DNA of 64,000 bases from contig JAVXUO010000843.1 of NCBI GenBank assembly GCA_033065855.1, positions 62,001 to 126,000 of the forward strand, in the 5' to 3' direction. The notes beneath the pieces are model-generated. The model saw only the letters and a list, made by a program, of their open reading frames with translations, had not been told where the DNA came from and ran no database searches. The position numbers were made by a program, and so were the translations under genes. Positions 11,034-22,229 of this stretch are shown here, in pieces. Source of the stretch: Escallonia rubra. Its lineage: Eukaryota; Streptophyta; Magnoliopsida; Escalloniales; Escalloniaceae. The first letter of the stretch is position 1; every line of letters starts with the position of its first letter.

Positions 11034-12104
11034 CTAGACCTGGCAAAATTATGTCCGTACCCGTTATCCGAACCGTACCCGGTCAAAAATGCCGGGTACG
11101 GGTACCAATATTCAATACCCGCCAAAATTAGACCCGTACCCGAACCGACCCGTAAAATCCGGGTAAGTTCAGGTCGGTTACCGGGTACTCGGGTTTATCC
11201 GGTTATGTGAGTATATATATACCTTTTAGGGCTAACAACTCTCATTCTCTCTTTATCTGACTTCCGCCGCCCCTCCTTTCAACTCTTAAGTCTCTCTCAC
11301 TCTCACAGGTCCTTATTTTCAAGTCCATCACTATCTCACATATCTACCAAACACGGCCACTCCACCCACGGCGCCACATCGTTCGTCACTCCCGGATCTA
11401 CCGCATCTCCGCCGCCAAGTCGTCACTCCGTCACCCTGTCACTCCCGGATCTACCGCATCTCCGCCGCCAAGTCGTCACTCTGTCACTCCCGGATCTACC
11501 GTATCTCCGCCGCCAAGTCGTCACTCTGTCACATCGTCGCCACCGATCCGTCACCCCTTTGCCACTGATCGGTCACCCCGTCTCGCCGTCACGCCCGATC
11601 CATCACCCCGTCGCCAGAGATCCATCACTCCATCGCCCAGTTGCACCGATCGGTCACTCCGTCGCCTTGTGGAGTTGTGGTTGTTGGTTCAGATTTTTTT
11701 TTTAATTGGAAGATGTTCAGATTTTTATTTTTTTGTTTTGATTGAAGGACGTTCAGATTGATGTGTAGATCGTTGTGTAATGGAAGATTTTCAGATCTTT
11801 ATTTTGTTGTTTTGATTGAAGGATGTTCAGATTAATGTGTAGATCGTTGTGTAATGAATTGATGGAGATTTTGAGGTCAAAATATGTATAGTTTGTAGGT
11901 TTTTAAAATTTGTTTATTCCAAAAGACAAATAATCAGAAAATGATTGAGTTACCCGCGGGTAGTACCCTACCCTGCGAGTAGGGTACGGGTTCTCAAAAT
12001 GCCTACCCGAAAAAACCCGGGTTAAATATGTCTGACCCGTCTTTACCCGGACCCGGCCGGATTTTACCCGAATCCGGCGGGTATACCCGTTTGCTAGGTC
12101 AACC
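11034..12104. mobile_element. Non-autonomous element with CGGGTA-rich inverted ends
   Basis: The left end AGACCTGGCAAAATTATGTC and the reverse of the right end, TGACCTAGCAAACGGGTATA, match at ACCTGGCAAA/ACCTAGCAAA. Both continue into inverted runs of CCCGTACCCG-like motifs. The interior includes the tandem repeat at 11387. It is related to the element at 7277 by its end sequence. The superfamily is not established, and no coding sequence for transposition is present. Confidence 0.45.
11387..11535. repeat. Three-copy repeat with CACTCCCGGATCTACCG core
   Basis: Copies start at 11387, 11440 and 11485 (steps of 53 and 45 bp), each followed by CATCTCCGCCGCCAAGTCGT or a close variant. They are followed by looser CCGTCRCC-type units to about 11670. 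Confidence 0.85.
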
Positions 12105-12267
12105 CATATCAAATGAGAAGCCGACCACCCAAAGCCCAGAATTATCCCTTACTATTGCTCCCGGTTCGGCTGACTCACTTCTCTGTTTAACACAATTAAA
12201 AGCTACAGCAGCCATATGCTATCTGGTTTTCAAAAGAAAAGGGTAAATAAAAATATATATTCTTCAG

Positions 12268-15200
12268 ATGGCTAATAAAATAAAAATCTTGGTACCAATG
12301 GGGACTCACGTCTCGCAGTTCATCACTTCCGTTGCTGCTTCACTAGCCAACCCTCACCTGCAAAGCCCCAAATTCCCAAGCAACAGCGCCGACCGGTGCT
12401 GCTCCGCCGGATACGGTGGCCGCTGCCATGCCGGTTCTGGACGGGACTACAACGCCCAGAAATCAGCCCGAACCGAACGCTTCAAGTTCGACCTTGATGA
12501 GGACGGCTTCTTCGACGAGAAGAAGAGGATCTGGTGGTCCGATGACGACGATTTGGACGAGGATGACGAAGACGAGTTTTGGGGCCCCGAAGCTTCCATT
12601 GGGATTGCTTGGCTTTTTAAGGTACAAAACTAGCAATGTTTTTTACACAGATTTAATGGGAATGGGAAAACAAACAATCCACGTTAGAGAAAATGTTAGT
12701 TATGCCGGAGTTTTTATGCATAATTCGCGTCAAGAATGATAAGGGGGTAGGGGACAGTGTTCTGTAAAATGATGGTAAATATTGGTCATTATCTTTTGAA
12801 TTGACAAAAGGCGACTAGTGATAGAGGTAACATAGTACTCCCTCCATTCCCAGAATAAATTTAGTAACATAGCCCTCGGTTCCATGAATTGATAGGAGGC
12901 ATCTAGTTATCTTTTGAATTGGTTTTATCCTAACTTGACTTGCCAAACGATACTTATATAATCTATGGTTGCTCTATGAGTACAGTTCGATGTTTGCATG
13001 GTACCAAATCTATGCTAGGAGTTCGTAAATAGTCAAATGGGCAAAATCTAGTGGAGTGGTGGTACTATTTCATTAGCCAATATACAACTTAGACCAATTA
13101 AGGATATTACGTGAATTAATAGAAACACGGATTAATAGATCAAGGTTATAGCTAAGAATAGTCGTCGACTTCCTGCGTCAAAATCAGTCCATTCGGGATC
13201 CTTTACTCTGTCGAAGCGCCGACATCGTAATTTTTCATAGGGCCTATTCAAGAATATATATTAATGTTGGATATGAGGGTGCTTTATATAGAGCACCAAG
13301 CGTAATGCCAAAGTAATTAGTGTGGGGAGCAGAGCTAGCTAGGGATTGTAGTGAAGAAGCTACAAGAGGTGTTATAGAGAAGCTAATCATCACTTTTATA
13401 AATAAAGGAGATCTCATTCCCCACCGCCACAGTTTCCAATCAGGACAATATGAACTCGACCTCAACTGCGTATAGATCAATGATCATGAGTCCTAGCTAC
13501 TGTCTTTTAGGTCGCCACCCTCATTGCATGAAACTAGTGATGTCTTGAAGCACCCAACCTACCTCTCTTGCTGTCTCTTGGTAAATGATTGTTAGGATAA
13601 ATTACTAGGCAAGAGCAATTTATTTGGAATGTGGATATGTGAGGTACAAGGAATCGCGATATAAATAATCACTTTGGTATCATTCGGCGTACAATGGAAT
13701 TAGTGGGGGTATTCTTCTTGTGGGCTACTTGAAATGGAAGATGATTGATCTTTTCTTGGTTTTCAGGAAATGCATTATAATTATTTGTATATACATGTAT
13801 GAGGGAAATTCCAGCCGTTCTTGAATAAAGTAGGCAAATGACCACAAAGTCCCGTAAAACGAAAAGTAATCCAATTTCAGAAGTTGAATGCATCAAATCA
13901 GTTGTTGGCTTTGCTGGATTTTTCTTTTTTATAGGAAATCCTTGCTACCTAGTATAGTAAATTATAGGAAATCCTTGCTACCTAGTATAGTAAAGCATAA
14001 TGGTAAAATAGAGTTCTTGAATCTTATTTCCCATGCTGGCTGTAGATTTCTTTTAGATCCTTATTCGAGGGCTACTGGCTGAGATTACTTTTTTTAAATC
14101 TTTTACTTGACTAACGAAAAGCGAAGGACTTGTAAATTGTTTTCCTTAAGATCTTTTTGCTGTCTCGTTACAGTTGTATTTGTATCATTTTTGCCTTCTA
14201 CTACGTATTTTAGTGTTTCAGCTAATGCTCATCGATGATTGGGTAAAGTTGAGTTCCCAATGTACATGTTCTTGTTTGTAGGAGTAGGGCTATTACAGGG
14301 CACAAGGCTCCCACCCTGCAGGGTATGGTGAGGTTTGGATGGTACACAGGCTTAATTCTGCTATTGCAGGAGAAGATCTTCAGGGTACCGGTGATAGATA
14401 TGAAGTGGTGTAACGGATGGAATGTCACGAGATGGAGGGACTCCCAGACAATAGGGGGTCAAGGTTTTACTTTTCTCTCATCTCATCCGCTGGTTACACG
14501 GCTTCATATCTAGCGCCAGTAGATTGAATTTTTTTTCCATTGCAGAGACTTCATATGTTTCGAACCCGTGACCCCTGGATCAAATAAAGCAATCTTAAAA
14601 GTGTTAGACACCAGGTCTTTGAACTTGTTATAGTTGTTATCATCAACTTCGTACGATAGTTTTGCCTATTCATTGTCTTAAAAGCTTCAGTTTGTACAAA
14701 TTTTAGACTTGGAAGTTATTCATATAACTAGATTTAGGTGATAGTTAAATACAATCCTGGCTCTGCCCCAGCATCAGTAAATCAATAGCTGCTTCTTCTT
14801 CAGAAGCCAAGCTGGATTTGGGGAAAAAAAAATTACTCCTGCTTGTTGGAGCACCTTCCTCCAACCCCACCATTCAGCGACAAATATCGGTTGCTATATA
14901 GTTAACATCCCTAGATATACTTTAGCGACAATTTCAAAATTAGTGGCAGTTGAAAACTGCCACCAATGAGCTTTATCGACAAATTTTTGTTGCTACACTT
15001 TTTTTTGTTTGGGGGGTGGGGGTGGGGGGATGGTTTTGGAGGAAGTTTCATCCCACCAGATAGATGTGCCACTTATTGCTGATGATTAATTCAACATCAT
15101 TTTCTGCCTCCCTTAGACCCTTAAGTATCTTCCTAGTGACTCCGGAATTATGTGAAATTGTGGAAATATATCTGTGATGTTTTAATAGTTAACCTTTAGC

Positions 15201-18200
15201 TTAGTCAACACAAAGAGCTAAATAATTTGTTATCCATTAGGCTGCAGCACAGGGCAAGGGAAACGGACAAGAAAGTGTAGATGCCTCTGACTCTTTCAGC
15301 CATTATAAGACGAGTTTTCCGAAATTGATATGATGTTTCCTTTGTCATTTCCCTTAAAAATTCTTCTGTCTGTCAATTTCCCTGGAAGGAATTCTCAAAT
15401 TTTACTATACCTTTAGTTCTACTGTACTGTAGGAAGGACGTCGATATAATCCTATAACTTATCCGGTCGATACATAACATCATGATACATGAGGAAACGA
15501 GGATGAAGGGAGGGTAAAATTTGATGTCTAATGATTGCCCTGAAACTTATATAGTGGGACTTACAGGCCTTTCACATTATTTACTCCAAATTTAATACTA
15601 GAATACAAAAGCTATTTGCAATCATAAGATTTTAAGTCCTTTATTAAAGGTCAGATATAGATTGTAACCTGTATACATACATCACATCATCATCATCATC
15701 ATCTAAGTCCTTGTCCTAAACTAGTTGGGGTTGGCTACATGATTCCTCTTCTTGCCAACACATGCTCTTTGGTAGATTCCTAGCAATCAAGTCCTTTCTC
15801 ACCACTTCTCTCCCATTTTATCCTCAACTTGTCTCACCTCATCAACTTTACGACAATCATTTCTTCTTATGTGGGCATTAATGCATAACTAAGGACAGGA
15901 TTAGGAACAAAGTGAAGAGGGAAGAGAAGGAGGGGAGAAAGGGGTGCCCACCAGCAATTGGTCTCTGCCAAATCAAGCTCAAAGCTTTCAAGTTTCTTAA
16001 AATTCAAGTCTATCTTACCAATAAATCTGAAGCCTAGAACGTAGGCAAATTAAAAAACGCAAGGGAAAACTTAATCAAAGACATATACCAGAAAATAAGG
16101 TATCAAAAGCATGTCTGGACGAATTCAGCTCTTCATCAACATTTGCAGCGAACGCACGATAGGTGGTTGTAACCACACTTTAGGACTTTTGAGTTTGATA
16201 TTGCCTGATCCCATCATTCTCCTCCACTTGAAAGAAAAGAACTGAACTCGAACTCATTGTGCTCATAGCGCAAAGAAGATACAGTGGAATGAACAGAATG
16301 AGTAAATCAATAGGCCCTATGGTAAGAACGTTAGGACGGCTTTGCTTTTTTGTATTGGAGGTGTATGATTCTCCTTCAGTAACTTGTCCATGTTCTTCAT
16401 CACCAGCACTTAGGTAGAGACTAAATCAGTGGCTTCAGGTGGTTGACCTTTAGTTTGGGTTGCCAAAGCCAATCAATTCTATCTAGCCATGCTATAGGTT
16501 CCAGACCTGGTTGAAATGAACTATGGAGGAACTCACTGAATGAGCAAGGATTTTTTCTTTGTAGCTTCAATGGTGGCATGTGAGTAGCACAAGCAAGTGT
16601 ATACGTTTTCATGCCATCAATGAAAGAATAGGTATTTTCACGCTCAATATCTTCAAAATCTTGATCTCATATCCACATAAGTCCTGAAAGTATGTGACAG
16701 AGTTGTAGAAGCAAAGCATCAGACATTACTGTTTCCTCTTGCTTCCACTTTCAGCTTGGTGTTAGGGATCCATGGCGCATGATATCGCTTGGGCTGTGGC
16801 ACGACCTTCAACTCCAATTTCTTCACAGCCAGGATCGTCTTGTTCTTTACAGCCAGGATCGACCTTCAACTAAATTCAGCCTAAAAGTATAGGCCGAATT
16901 ATGTTGCAATTACCATCGTCTTGTTCTTTAGAATAACCAGGATCAATGCCATTATAGAGGTAAACAGGATTGCAAACCTCTTCTTCAAGTGCTGACGCAT
17001 TAGTATTCCGAGGTTCTTTAAGCCACCTTTCTATGTCTACTATGGCAGCTGACCTTTTAGGTACATTAATCTGAGGAGAGGGGCAGTTGCGCATATCATG
17101 TCCAATACATCACAATTAAAGCATCTTGACTTGGTAGTACCACCACTTCTTCCTTGAAAAGGGAGTTGTAGGAGTAGATCTAGTAATTTGATGGGGAGGA
17201 GCTGAACTTGCTTGCGACTTGCCCAAGAATCTACCACAATTAGGGTCCCACAAAGGTTCTCTTGTTCCTTGTTGGCGTGTCCATTTAACGTCTCACTGGA
17301 TTCTTCTTCCGCAGTTCTTCCATCTGATAAGCAACTTGCAGAACTTCCACAACTTCCACCATGCTGTGAGCCTGTAAAGCCTACTTGTAGCCAACCAATC
17401 CTCTATAGATTTCTGGATATTATTATTTGGAAATTATCTTCAACTGAAGGATTTCAGATCTCATGGCTAAGCGGTAGAACAGGCCTGTGTACTCTTGAAC
17501 AGATTTAGAGTCTCCAGTCAATTGAGTAAAGTCAAAGTGAGCCACGCTGCGTGTAATTAGCTTGTAGAAAGTGACGAGTCAAAGCTTGCTTCATGTCTTC
17601 CCCTGATCTAAGAGTTATGTAATGGGTTTGTTGATGTTTGGTCCACCAAACTCTTGCAGTGCCCTTCATTTTTGCTTCAGCAAAAGACATCTTGTGCTCG
17701 TCAGTCAAACGGTACCATTTGAAGAAACTCTCAGGACTATGTAGCCAATCAAGAAACATCTTGGGATATTATGGTCACACATAAAAATAACTAAATTCCT
17801 ACTTAGCAACTCTATCCACGTCAGCCAATCCAGGATATAATAGTGGTGGTGGCCTGGTGCATTGAGACTGCGGGCAGGTCGAAGATGTGCAGCTAACTTC
17901 TGGCTTATTTCTTCTGTTTTTATTTCACGGAACTCTGCTTCCACAGCCACCAGTAAATAAGCAATGGAAGCTTCCGTTGAGTCAAGTTTTGCCTCCATAC
18001 GTTTTATTGCTATACTGTTTTTCTGTTTTCTGATGCTCCATTGATAGCGCTTCAAACCTGGAGTTTAATTCTGCATTTTCCATCATGATTGAGAAAATAA
18101 CAAACGGTCAAACTTGATATTAAAAGGTTTGGGTTTGAATTTTAAATTGGCCCTGTTGTAAGGGGTTGAAGTAAAACTAGATTTGGACAGGGTGACTGAA

Positions 18201-21200
18201 AAGATCTGGGCAAGGTAGATATTTAGGAGGAGGTGGGCTTTGGGTTATAGTGGAAATGGTTTATAGAGGAGCAGGCTTGAGCTGTTTGGTTTATGAAGTG
18301 GGTCACATCTTGAAACTGCTGGTTGGGCTCAAGTAGAAAACTGGGCTGGACTTGGGCTCTAAAAAGAATTGACGTGGTTGTTGGGTGGGGTCGGGTTCGG
18401 CTAAGAAATATTTGAGATGGGTCAAAGAAATTGAGTTTTGCTAAAGTGAGAGTACAAAAGTCAAAAGCTGCTTTATAGCTTTAACTCTCAAGCCTCAACT
18501 AGTAGAGTATGCATGGGATGAAGGGATGAAAAACAAGGTGATTAAATGGACAGGTGCAGGGTGCCGTTGATATCAGGAGTTAAAGGGACACAACTCTTTC
18601 TTCTTCTTCTTCTTTTAATGATCAGTGTGGTAGATCTGTGAGGTTGAAATTCTGATGGAAGGGGTGAGAATGATGAATAGTGTTGTTGGTGAATAGTAAC
18701 CTTGGTGAACAGTGATTTCGTCCTTTCCTTTTTTGGGTGGATAGGTTCCTCAAACTTGAGATTCGAGTAGATAAGGTGGAAGAATGAGATGAACGGAGTC
18801 TGCTTGGAGGGAGAACAGAAATGGTCATGAGCAAAAGTTGGTTGACAAAAACATCGGGCTTCAGCTCTTGATACCAAATGTTGCAGAACTAAGGAGACAA
18901 TTAGGCTCAGATTGAAGAGAGAAGAGGAGGGTCCTGGTGATTTAGAAATTTAGAAAATTAGTGAAAGAGAACATAATTAAAAAATTACGTCATGGATGGT
19001 CTAGATTGAATGGGTGGAGTCAAATCTCCTTAGATCCTGGCGAAACAAATCGAGGTTGGAGGTGGAATACATTACTATTTACTTTAATGGGTCTGTTGGA
19101 TGATGTGAGAAGTGGGTTTGGCCATCTATTCATAGATCGACTTTCTGTACTCAAACTTGGATGGGCGAGGTGTGGAAGAATGAGAATTTTCATTGAGTTT
19201 TTTTTTCCCCGGTTTCTTTTGATGGGTGGACATGGGTTCCAGCCATGAGAACTGAGAAGCAGTGGTGGTGGGGTGGGGGGGGGGGTGTTTGGGGGAGGGC
19301 AATGCCAACCCCGCAACAGACACATGCTTAGCTATTTATTCAACCAATAGATAATACAAATGAAAAATGCATCCAAGGGTAGGTTGGGTTACTCATAAAG
19401 AATGACCAATATCTTAATATCCGCGATGGCATAAAAAGTCAAAGCACTCACTTCTATCGGGAGGGGCAGAGTATCTTTTCTCCGGTTTATAGTCGTTAAT
19501 TCTAGGCATTAAGTACCACCAACTATACAAATATATTGCACCACTCACCATTTATACGAGTCTACATGGAAACGAAGACGATTAAGGTTAATATCTGTTC
19601 TCGTGACGTGGCTCTCATAAAATCGTGTGCTATGTCAAAAAGGACAGTTCTGTGGATGAAGGGAGTATTTTTGAAACTAAAGCTGTGCAATTGCTGAATA
19701 TACAGGCCTGATAAGTTTTGAGTGAGTAATCAGTATTTAGTTAATTGCGATGCATTTATGTGCGTAATAATAACTCCACCTCTGTCGTGCTTATTGTCAC
19801 ATCTTTTATATGCAGCCGGTCCCATGTTTGATAAAGGAGGCCGGATGCAATAGGTTGACGGTCAGCGTAAAACATCATTCATGAACATGAATCCAAAGGT
19901 TTTAGGTTAAGCAGGACTAAGACAGAGTACTTCAAGTGAAATTTCAATAAAAACAAGGAGGAGGTTGGGGCTGCGGGTTAAATGGATGCTCATGGTCCAC
20001 AAGTGCCTGAGAAATTTAGGTACCTTGGATTCATGATGCACGCGGAGGGAGGGTTAATAGCAAATTAGCTAAGGTGGAGGTCAGCGTTTGGGGTGTTGTC
20101 ACCACAATATTTTTCTCAAAATTGAAGGGAAGTTTATAGGACGACAATGAGGCCAAAAATGTTGTATGGTTCATGTTAAACATGATGTACATTATTGGAC
20201 TGATTCTTTAGTAGCTTAAGCTTTTAGAGTAGCTGGTAATCAATATGATCTCAGAGCAGATCGATCGAAAGTCCAACAGACAATTCAACTTTAAATCCAC
20301 CGCCATCCGGTTTAATTCATCCACATGTTTGGTCCACTAAGTATGACCACATGTGAGAGGGCATTTTGAGGATATAATTTTCACACCGGGAAAAAAATAA
20401 TTAGTAATCCAAAATATAAGCCTTGTGCGCCTCCACCCATTGCCAATTTGTCTCTAATTGACCCGCTCTTCATTTATCCATGTACTTGTTGGTGATATAC
20501 CTTGATTTATTTCCCTAGATTCGTCTCTCCATGTGCAGCTGGGGCTACGTGAGGGGGAGTGTTAGGCATGATATACATTGTTGGGTCTATTCTCTAACAA
20601 CTTAAGTTTTTAGAGTAGGTGGCAACTTTAACTTAAGTTTGACAAGGTCTTGGGTTTGATTCTTTTCGCTTGCATTTGATCCCCGCTTTATGATTGTGCA
20701 ATTCTATTCGGTTTATTTGTACATTTGGTGGTGGTGCACCTTGATTTGTCACCCACATGCACGTGAGGAGTGTTAAGCATCATATAAATTGTTGGGCCCA
20801 TTTTCTGATGGCTTAAACTTCTAGAGCAATCGTAACTTAGCAGTTCAAAATGTTACCAAGTAACACCATGTACATAAGATGATTGTAGCCGGAATGCGAA
20901 CTCTTAGGTGGTTGTGCGCCTCACAAGGAGGGATAGAATGAGAAACAAAGACATACAGATTTGGGAACATTGCTCGAGTTTAGTGCGGTATGAGAAGTGG
21001 TGATTGTGCCAAGTTGATGGGGTAAGGCGAGGCAGAGGTGGACCGGGGATAACTTGGGAATAAGTACTGAGGAAAAGACTTGCTTCCTAGGAATTTATCA
21101 AATAACATGTGGTTTGATACGGGTGAATAGAAGAAAATGATTCATGTAGCCTACCCCAACTAGTTTGGGGCAAGGGCTTGGATAATGGTGATGATGCCGA

Positions 21201-22051
21201 TGATGATTATGTGCTTAATAGTCTTGGAAAAACTAATTATGCATGCACTCACAAGTTGAAATGCATTGCTTTTGAGGGATTCTAATGTAAAAGATGATGT
21301 GTGACTAAACAAAAGGTATGATGGCATGACAAAAGCACATAACGATGGTACTTCATTGTTATCTGTAATTTGGAAACCAACTCTCTGCAGTTCCAGAGTT
21401 TACAGGTCTAAAATCAGTTCTAGAAGGGTGTCGCTTTTTGAGGCTTGATATCCTGAGCTGCACTCTAATTCATTGATATGCTAATCTAGTTTTGCAAAAG
21501 ATGTTTTGACGTAATGCTGTTTTTGCTCAGTCCAGGTCTTCAGGGCCTTTAGTTGGATGCTTCCGGCTGTCGCCATATCAATGCTTCTGGGAACAGGACC
21601 AAATGCTTTTTTCATGGCATTAGCACTTCCCCTAGCTCAGTCGGCTCTCTCTGTAGTAACTGATAGATTATGGGGAAGATCAACTGACATCCCGAGATCC
21701 AAGCCCAGGACACAGAGGAGGCCCTCTGCTAGAACTGCAAGTAATAGCAGAATGAGCAAGGGAAAAGAACAAAACACTCCGACTGACAAGCGAATGAAAA
21801 ATCAACAGTCATCGGCAGCAGCAACTGAAGCTGCAGACAATATGGGTGAGAGAAGCACAAGGGATTTCGGCGGATGGGACGAGCTAGTTAAGAAGGGAAT
21901 GGCTGAAAAAGTCCCTAGGATGGAATCAGAGCCAAGACAAGCGAAGAAAGGGAAACTGAGTAGGAGAGTAAGGAGTAGGGACAAACCGTTGCTGCTAAGG
22001 CTTTTGATTGCAGTTTTCCCGATCTTGGGATCTTGGACCAAGTTGTTTTAA
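12268..22051 (+). CDS. Split gene for a probable plastid membrane protein, family not recognised
   Basis: Exon 1 is 12268-12621 (donor AAG|GTACAA) and exon 2 is 21536-22051 (acceptor TCCAG|GTC). The join is in phase 0 and gives a 289-residue protein. Across the junction it reads IAWLFK then VFRAFSWMLPAV, a smooth hydrophobic stretch, and this supports the join. The order is: a Ser/Ala-rich N-terminus compatible with a transit peptide; a very acidic block with residues DDDDLDEDDEDEFWGP (about 91-106); hydrophobic segments at about 124-160; a long basic, polar region with GGWDELVKKG; and a hydrophobic C-terminus LLLRLLIAVFPILGSW. The second ATG (12298) has a better context and may be the true start. 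A likely 3' UTR intron follows at 22075-22229. The gene converges on AMT1. The roughly 8.9 kb intron is mostly transposon remains. The function is unknown, and plastid membrane location is inference. Confidence 0.65.
12836..12870. mobile_element. Stowaway-like MITE end (fragment)
   Basis: TACTCCCTCCATTCCCAGAA closely resembles the usual plant Stowaway terminus (TA target followed by CTCCCTCCGTCCC). No matching second end was found nearby, so this is a remnant. Confidence 0.45.
13931..13996. repeat. Two-copy 33-bp tandem repeat
   Basis: ATAGGAAATCCTTGCTACCT followed by AGTATAGTAAA occurs at 13931 and again at 13964, nearly identical. The near-identity suggests a recent duplication. It lies in the intron. 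Confidence 0.95.
15673..15850 (-). mobile_element. RTE-type LINE 3' fragment
   Basis: On the minus strand the sequence decays from KVDEVRQVEDKMGEKW-like text into a terminal CATGTAGCCAACCCCAACTA followed by GTTTAGGACAAGG. It then ends in a short (ATG)n tail, seen as (CAT)n at about 15682-15700 on the plus strand. The same ending, in plus orientation, closes the LINE fragment at 21210. This ending is characteristic of plant RTE-clade LINEs. Confidence 0.65.
16876..18060 (-). pseudogene. Degenerate Ty3-type gag fragment
   Basis: The minus frame at 17532-17759 reads FLDWLHSPESFFKWYRLTDE and continues into KMKGTARVWWTKHQQTH and DMKQALTRHFLQANY, the typical retrotransposon gag core. Upstream frames (17705-18055) carry MEAKLDSTEASIAYL-type coiled-coil text. 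Downstream, RCFNCD and RNCPSPQ look like a broken zinc knuckle split between frames. Frames are interrupted repeatedly, and no protease, reverse transcriptase or integrase is recognisable. It belongs with the LTR at 18879-19318. Confidence 0.75.
18864..18876 (-). promoter_or_regulatory. Primer binding site of the Ty3-type element
   Basis: On the minus strand, TGGTATCAAGAGC begins two bases after the LTR end. It is close to TGGTATCAGAGC, the usual initiator-Met tRNA primer site of plant LTR retrotransposons. Confidence 0.7.
18879..19318 (-). mobile_element. 5' LTR of a degenerate Ty3-type retrotransposon
   Basis: Read on the minus strand the 440-bp segment begins TGTTGCGGGG and ends TTCTGCAACA, so it has TG...CA ends within perfect TGTTGC/GCAACA inverted termini. 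A primer site follows at the proper spacing and gag remains lie beyond. No second LTR was found in the window, so the element is truncated at its 3' end or was rearranged. Confidence 0.65.
19880..21210 (+). pseudogene. RTE-type LINE reverse-transcriptase C-terminal fragment
   Basis: In shifting plus-strand frames one can read SKGFRLSRTKTEYFKC, then VPEKFRYLGFMMHAEGG, then a KxYRTTMRPKMLYG-like stretch. After the inserted TRIM follow VAGMRTLRWLC, STRRDRMRNKDI and an RGRGGP region. The end is CATGTAGCCTACCCCAACTA and GTTTGGGGCAAGG with a short GATGATG-rich tail. These are the usual landmarks of the C-terminal part of plant RTE-clade LINE ORFs. Many stops and frameshifts make it a dead fragment. 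It sits in the intron of the 12268-22051 gene. Confidence 0.7.
20174..20842 (+). mobile_element. TRIM with three LTRs (LTR-internal-LTR-internal-LTR)
   Basis: Three LTR copies of about 72 bp begin at 20174 (TGTTAAACATGATGTACATT), 20560 (TGTTAGGCATGATATACATT) and 20771 (TGTTAAGCATCATATAAATT). The first is followed by a primer-site-like TGATCTCAGAGCAG. The second and third are each preceded by a purine run (GTGAGGGGGAG and GTGAGGAG) that fits a polypurine tract. The last LTR ends in CA at 20842. Flanks at 20169-20173 and 20843-20847 are both GTTCA, a 5-bp target duplication. The element interrupts the RTE LINE fragment. It encodes no protein, as expected for a terminal-repeat retrotransposon in miniature. 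Confidence 0.8.
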
Positions 22052-22074
22052 CGAAATTTTGCCTAGAGATACAG

Positions 22075-22229
22075 GTAAAAGTTTCTTATATATGCCTAAA
22101 TATTAATTATTTGTCTAGTTTTATGGTCCCTGATTAGCATATATGGAAGCTTTTATGTATATAATTGTTTGTTAAGTGAAACAATTCTTTTGTGACTTGA
22201 GCATGAGTTGAGAGACGGGGATTTTGCAG
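22075..22229 (+). other. Probable 3' UTR intron of the 12268-22051 gene
   Basis: The donor ACAG|GTAAAA at 22075 and acceptor TTTTGCAG at 22229 lie shortly after the stop codon. The 155-nt interval is AT-rich, as plant introns are. This rests on consensus only. Confidence 0.4.

Larger units (their letters stand above)
12622..21535 (+). other. 8.9 kb intron filled with mobile-element remains
   Basis: This interval separates the two coding exons. It holds a Stowaway-like end, a 33-bp tandem repeat, an RTE LINE tail (minus), gag remnants and an LTR of a Ty3-type element (minus), an RTE LINE fragment (plus) and a TRIM nested in that LINE. Stretches at 12871-13930, 13997-15672 and 15851-16875 show no further coding segment. 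Around 14874-15000 there are several (T)TTAGCGACAA-type words like those found near 57480 and 63180. Confidence 0.6.

Noticed and set aside
14545-14580. TTTCGAACCCGTGACCCC as a tRNA T-arm
   Set aside because: No acceptor stem, D-arm or anticodon arm could be placed around it. Such words are common in plant retroelements. No tRNA or rRNA gene was supported anywhere in the window.
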